Of a DNA stretch of 57,341 nt, positions 55,214-57,341 are shown piece after piece. The position numbers and the translations under genes were made by a program. Each line of letters begins with the position of its first letter. Position 1 is the stretch's first letter. The notes under the pieces are model-generated. The model searched no databases and was not told the DNA's origin. It saw only the letters and a program-made list of their open reading frames with translations. The DNA is from an uncultured Pelagibacteraceae bacterium (GTDB lineage Bacteria; Pseudomonadota; Alphaproteobacteria; Pelagibacterales; Pelagibacteraceae), in assembly GCA_902607945.1 (NCBI GenBank), contig CACLMD010000003.1, positions 1-57,341 on the forward strand. The letters run 5' to 3'.

Positions 55214-56610
55214 TAATTTCTATACATTACTAAGCAGTGCTTAGTATTGAAAGCAACAAATTTTATTGATTTAAAAATTGGTTCAAAAGAAACATCACAT
55301 TTAACCTTTGGATGATTTACTAAAATAAATCCACCTTTTAAACTTAATGTATCTTTTGAATAATCATACAACTTTGGTCTTGATTTTAAATGATATACCA
55401 AATTTCCTCCTATCCACTCATCACCAACTATAGATACTAACTGTGTGTCTGTGTATTTTTTCCATTCTGACTCAACTATAATTGCAATATTAGACCCAAG
55501 ATAATCTGTTCTTTTATCAGTTTTTGTAATTGAAATATAAGCATAAGCAAAAGGTGAAAGGATAAATAAAATTAAAAAAGCTGAAATAAATCCATTCAAT
55601 TTTTTTAAATTAATCTGAGATTGGAAAATATAAACAATTAAAACACCAAAGAATAAATAGAATGGTGTCATCCACATTGTTCTTATTTTTGATCCTGTAA
55701 GCATTGAGGTTAGAAACATCAGAGCAATAGGTGTTAAATTAATAAATATCAGAAATAGAAATTTTTTATCCTTTAAAGATATCTTAAACTTAAATTTTTT
55801 AATCAAAAAAAATGACATAATAAAAAATGGAATTAATATTCCTACTTGTTTACCTAAAAAAATTAACGGATAAACTATATGATCTAGAAAACTTGAATTT
55901 TCTAGTCCTGTTCTTGCTAATCCATAAGTGATAGTTATATAATCATTATTTGTTAGCCAAATTAAATGTGGGACTAATAAAACAATAAAAACTTCAAGAG
56001 ATATTAAATATTTAAAATCAAATTTTTTATACTTTTTTATAAAAATTGCATAAAAAAATAATAAATCTATTGCTATTAGAAGATAAATAAAAAGGTATTT
56101 AGATAAAAAACCTATAGCTGCGAAAACTCCTAGGAAAAAACAATCCTTAAAAGTTACTTGTTGTTTATCAAACAATTTCCAAGAATAACGAACACATAAA
56201 GCCCAAAAAGGTAATTGGCAGACATTCACATTAAATTCTGGTGTTGTAAAATTATAAAAATAAATACCTTCAAGTAAAAGAACTGAAATAAGGCTTAAAG
56301 TTTTATCTTTAAATAGTTCCCCTGTGAATTTGAATACAACTATAAATGCTATAACTACAAATATTTGGCTCAGTAAGTAATATGCCCAATCTTGAGGACC
56401 AAATATAAAGTAAAAAAACTCTAAAAAAAAAGCACTGGCTGGTGGATGTTTGTTGAATCCCCAATCTAAGTTACTACCCCACGCAAGAGCCTCAATGGTG
56501 TCCAGCGGTAAATTATTATTAGTTAATGATGGAACAAGAGTCCAAATAATCAAATGAGAGAGAATAAAAATAAAAAAAATATTCTTAATATTTCTTTTAA
56601 AAACATCCAT
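55210..56610 (-). CDS. GT39-family (ArnT/PMT-like) membrane glycosyltransferase
   Basis: 466 aa, about ten to twelve membrane helices. First periplasmic loop reads LPLDTIEALAWGSNLDWGFN then KHPP, the acid and HPP residues expected of polyprenyl-phosphate-sugar transferases, but the usual DExxY form is altered. C-terminal soluble part is cysteine-containing (VKCDVSFEPIF, KHCLVMYRNY). Transfers a sugar from the lipid made by the GT2 partner to an unknown periplasmic acceptor. Confidence 0.85.
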   Translation of the reverse strand: MDVFKRNIKNIFFIFILSHLIIWTLVPSLTNNNLPLDTIEALAWGSNLDWGFNKHPPASAFFLEFFYFIFGPQDWAYYLLSQIFVVIAFIVVFKFTGELFKDKTLSLISVLLLEGIYFYNFTTPEFNVNVCQLPFWALCVRYSWKLFDKQQVTFKDCFFLGVFAAIGFLSKYLFIYLLIAIDLLFFYAIFIKKYKKFDFKYLISLEVFIVLLVPHLIWLTNNDYITITYGLARTGLENSSFLDHIVYPLIFLGKQVGILIPFFIMSFFLIKKFKFKISLKDKKFLFLIFINLTPIALMFLTSMLTGSKIRTMWMTPFYLFFGVLIVYIFQSQINLKKLNGFISAFLILFILSPFAYAYISITKTDKRTDYLGSNIAIIVESEWKKYTDTQLVSIVGDEWIGGNLVYHLKSRPKLYDYSKDTLSLKGGFILVNHPKVKCDVSFEPIFKSIKFVAFNTKHCLVMYRNY

Positions 56611-56639
56611 AATCTAACATTTACATAAATTAACCCAGC

Positions 56640-56667
56640 TTGACACCCTAATTTTGCTGAATATACT
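56640..56667 (+). promoter_or_regulatory. near-consensus sigma70 promoter of dksA
   Basis: TTGACA (perfect), 16 bp spacer, TATACT (one off consensus), 22 bp before the dksA ATG. The best promoter in the window; strong constitutive expression expected. Confidence 0.8.
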
Positions 56668-56689
56668 CCGCCGCTATTAATTTAATGCT

Positions 56690-57190
56690 ATGCCCAAAAT
56701 TACAAAAAACAAAAAAAAAATCACAAAAACAAAATTAAAAAAAGTAGTAAAACCTAAAGAAACAAAGAAAGCTCCACTAAAAATTTCTAAAACTTATGTT
56801 CCTAAAGACACTGAAAAATACATGAGTGAGAAACATAAAGCATATTTTAAAATTAAGCTTCAGGAATGGAGAAAAGAATTGGTAAAAGCTAATAATGAAG
56901 CTTTATACAATGGAAGTATGGACGATAACAGTATTTCAGCGGATATAGTAGATCAGGCAAGTTCATATACTGATAAAAATGTAGAGATGAAAGCAATAAA
57001 TAGACAAATAAAATTGATTTCAGAAATCAACAAAGCCCTTACAAGAATTAAGGATGATACTTATGGATATTGCTTAGATACAGCTGAACCAATCGGTTTA
57101 AAAAGACTAATGGCTAGGCCAATTGCTAAATATACAATTGCAGCCCAAGAAAAGCATGAAAAGAATGAAAAAGTTCATGCTGAAGATTAA
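56690..57190 (+). CDS. dksA: DksA/TraR-family RNA polymerase regulator with degenerate zinc finger
   Basis: 166 aa. Coiled-coil with acidic tip D85-x-x-D88-x-A90 in ADIVDQASSYTD, then TYGYCLDTAEPIGLKRLMAR and PIAKYTIAAQEKHEK. Only one of the four zinc cysteines (Cys128) remains, as in other alphaproteobacterial DksA proteins, so zinc is probably not bound. The first 40 residues are a Lys-rich extension (KNKKKITKTKLKKVVKPK). DksA adjusts transcription with ppGpp in starvation. Confidence 0.92.
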   Translation: MPKITKNKKKITKTKLKKVVKPKETKKAPLKISKTYVPKDTEKYMSEKHKAYFKIKLQEWRKELVKANNEALYNGSMDDNSISADIVDQASSYTDKNVEMKAINRQIKLISEINKALTRIKDDTYGYCLDTAEPIGLKRLMARPIAKYTIAAQEKHEKNEKVHAED

Positions 57191-57305
57191 TTAATCCTTT
57201 TTATCCCTTAAGGGTTGTACCCAATTTAAACTAATTAATAATAATAATATCTAAAATATCTATTGAAAAAAAATTTATTCTCTAGTGAAATAAGTTTCTA
57301 ACAAA

Positions 57306-57341
57306 ATGCGAAAAAAGAAAAAAAAAATTAAAATTAAAAAA
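57306..57341 (+). CDS. possible start of the next gene (Lys-rich), cut by window end
   Basis: ATG then twelve open codons reading MRKKKKKIKIKK to the last base. Lys-rich starts occur on other genes here, but the frame is too short and too A-rich to be sure; no clear ribosome site. The 115 bp before it hold only a 10 bp palindrome (CCCTTAAGGG, 57205-57214). Confidence 0.3.
   Translation, partial: MRKKKKKIKIKK

Noticed and set aside
57205..57222. Terminator after dksA
   Set aside because: CCCTTAAGGG has no loop and the adjoining GGGT/ACCC stem is 4 bp with no T-tract.
1..57341. CRISPR arrays, tRNA or rRNA genes, insertion sequences, prophage
   Set aside because: No repeat-spacer pattern, cloverleaf-like stretch, transposase or phage gene was seen; the intergenic gaps are all under about 165 bp.

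Overview
The window looks like a piece of a SAR11-type marine alphaproteobacterial chromosome (Candidatus Pelagibacter or a close relative). This is inferred from very low GC, lysine/asparagine/isoleucine-rich proteins, almost no intergenic space, and gene content: an N-methylglutamate synthase cluster with ammonium transporter, a Pot-type ABC importer, a eukaryotic-type NADP isocitrate dehydrogenase, an alphaproteobacterial DksA with a degenerate zinc finger, and alphaproteobacterial SOS boxes of the GTTC-N7-GTTC type. About 55 protein genes fill it. I see no rRNA, tRNA, CRISPR array, insertion sequence or prophage, and no gene-free stretch longer than about 165 bases.

Layout. (1) 1-11375, + strand: methylated-amine/ammonium nitrogen island: a FAD amine oxidoreductase (5' end outside the window), a GlnT-like glutamine synthetase homologue, the three N-methylglutamate synthase subunits, a Lys-rich unknown protein, an Amt transporter with a small membrane protein and a strong terminator, a second GS homologue (likely GmaS), a diaminopropionate ammonia-lyase-like PLP enzyme and an unknown. 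(2) 11378-18397, - strand: aconitase, LysE exporter, CsaA, YfgM-like and BamB-like envelope proteins, a cupin and the ZapE ATPase. (3) 18425-23467: ArgE-like M20 deacylase, aldehyde dehydrogenase, agmatinase family enzyme, a secreted putative zinc peptidase and a cyclophilin. (4) 23456-32149, - strand: EutA-like and ectoine-hydrolase-like (DoeA/EutD) proteins, a complete Pot-type ABC importer, and a FadN-like beta-oxidation fusion. (5) 32290-36312, + strand: a compact four-gene operon (luciferase-like flavin monooxygenase, AA_synth/DUF1185 protein, alpha/beta hydrolase, aldehyde dehydrogenase), the best candidate here for an undescribed catabolic pathway. (6) 36318-44074, - strand: PanB, FkbM methyltransferase, and a run psd-pssA-glycosyltransferase-rlmE-guaB-TPR-guaA whose IMP dehydrogenase lacks its CBS domains. 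(7) 44153-57341: icd, alaS, recA, TolC-like, glycerate kinase, GFA and SOUL proteins, SOS-controlled umuDC, a lipid-linked glycosylation pair (GT2 + GT39) and dksA.

How the parts fit. Regions 1, 3, 4 and 5 all concern small nitrogenous or osmolyte-type compounds: uptake (Amt, Pot), N-transfer (GS homologues, N-methylglutamate synthase), hydrolysis (agmatinase, DoeA-like) and aldehyde oxidation (two ALDHs), ending in ammonium, amino acids and TCA acids (acnA and icd are also here). The rest is housekeeping. All six convergent gene ends overlap or lie within 5 bp, an extreme sign of streamlining. Product names rest on recognised motifs read by eye; no database search was run.
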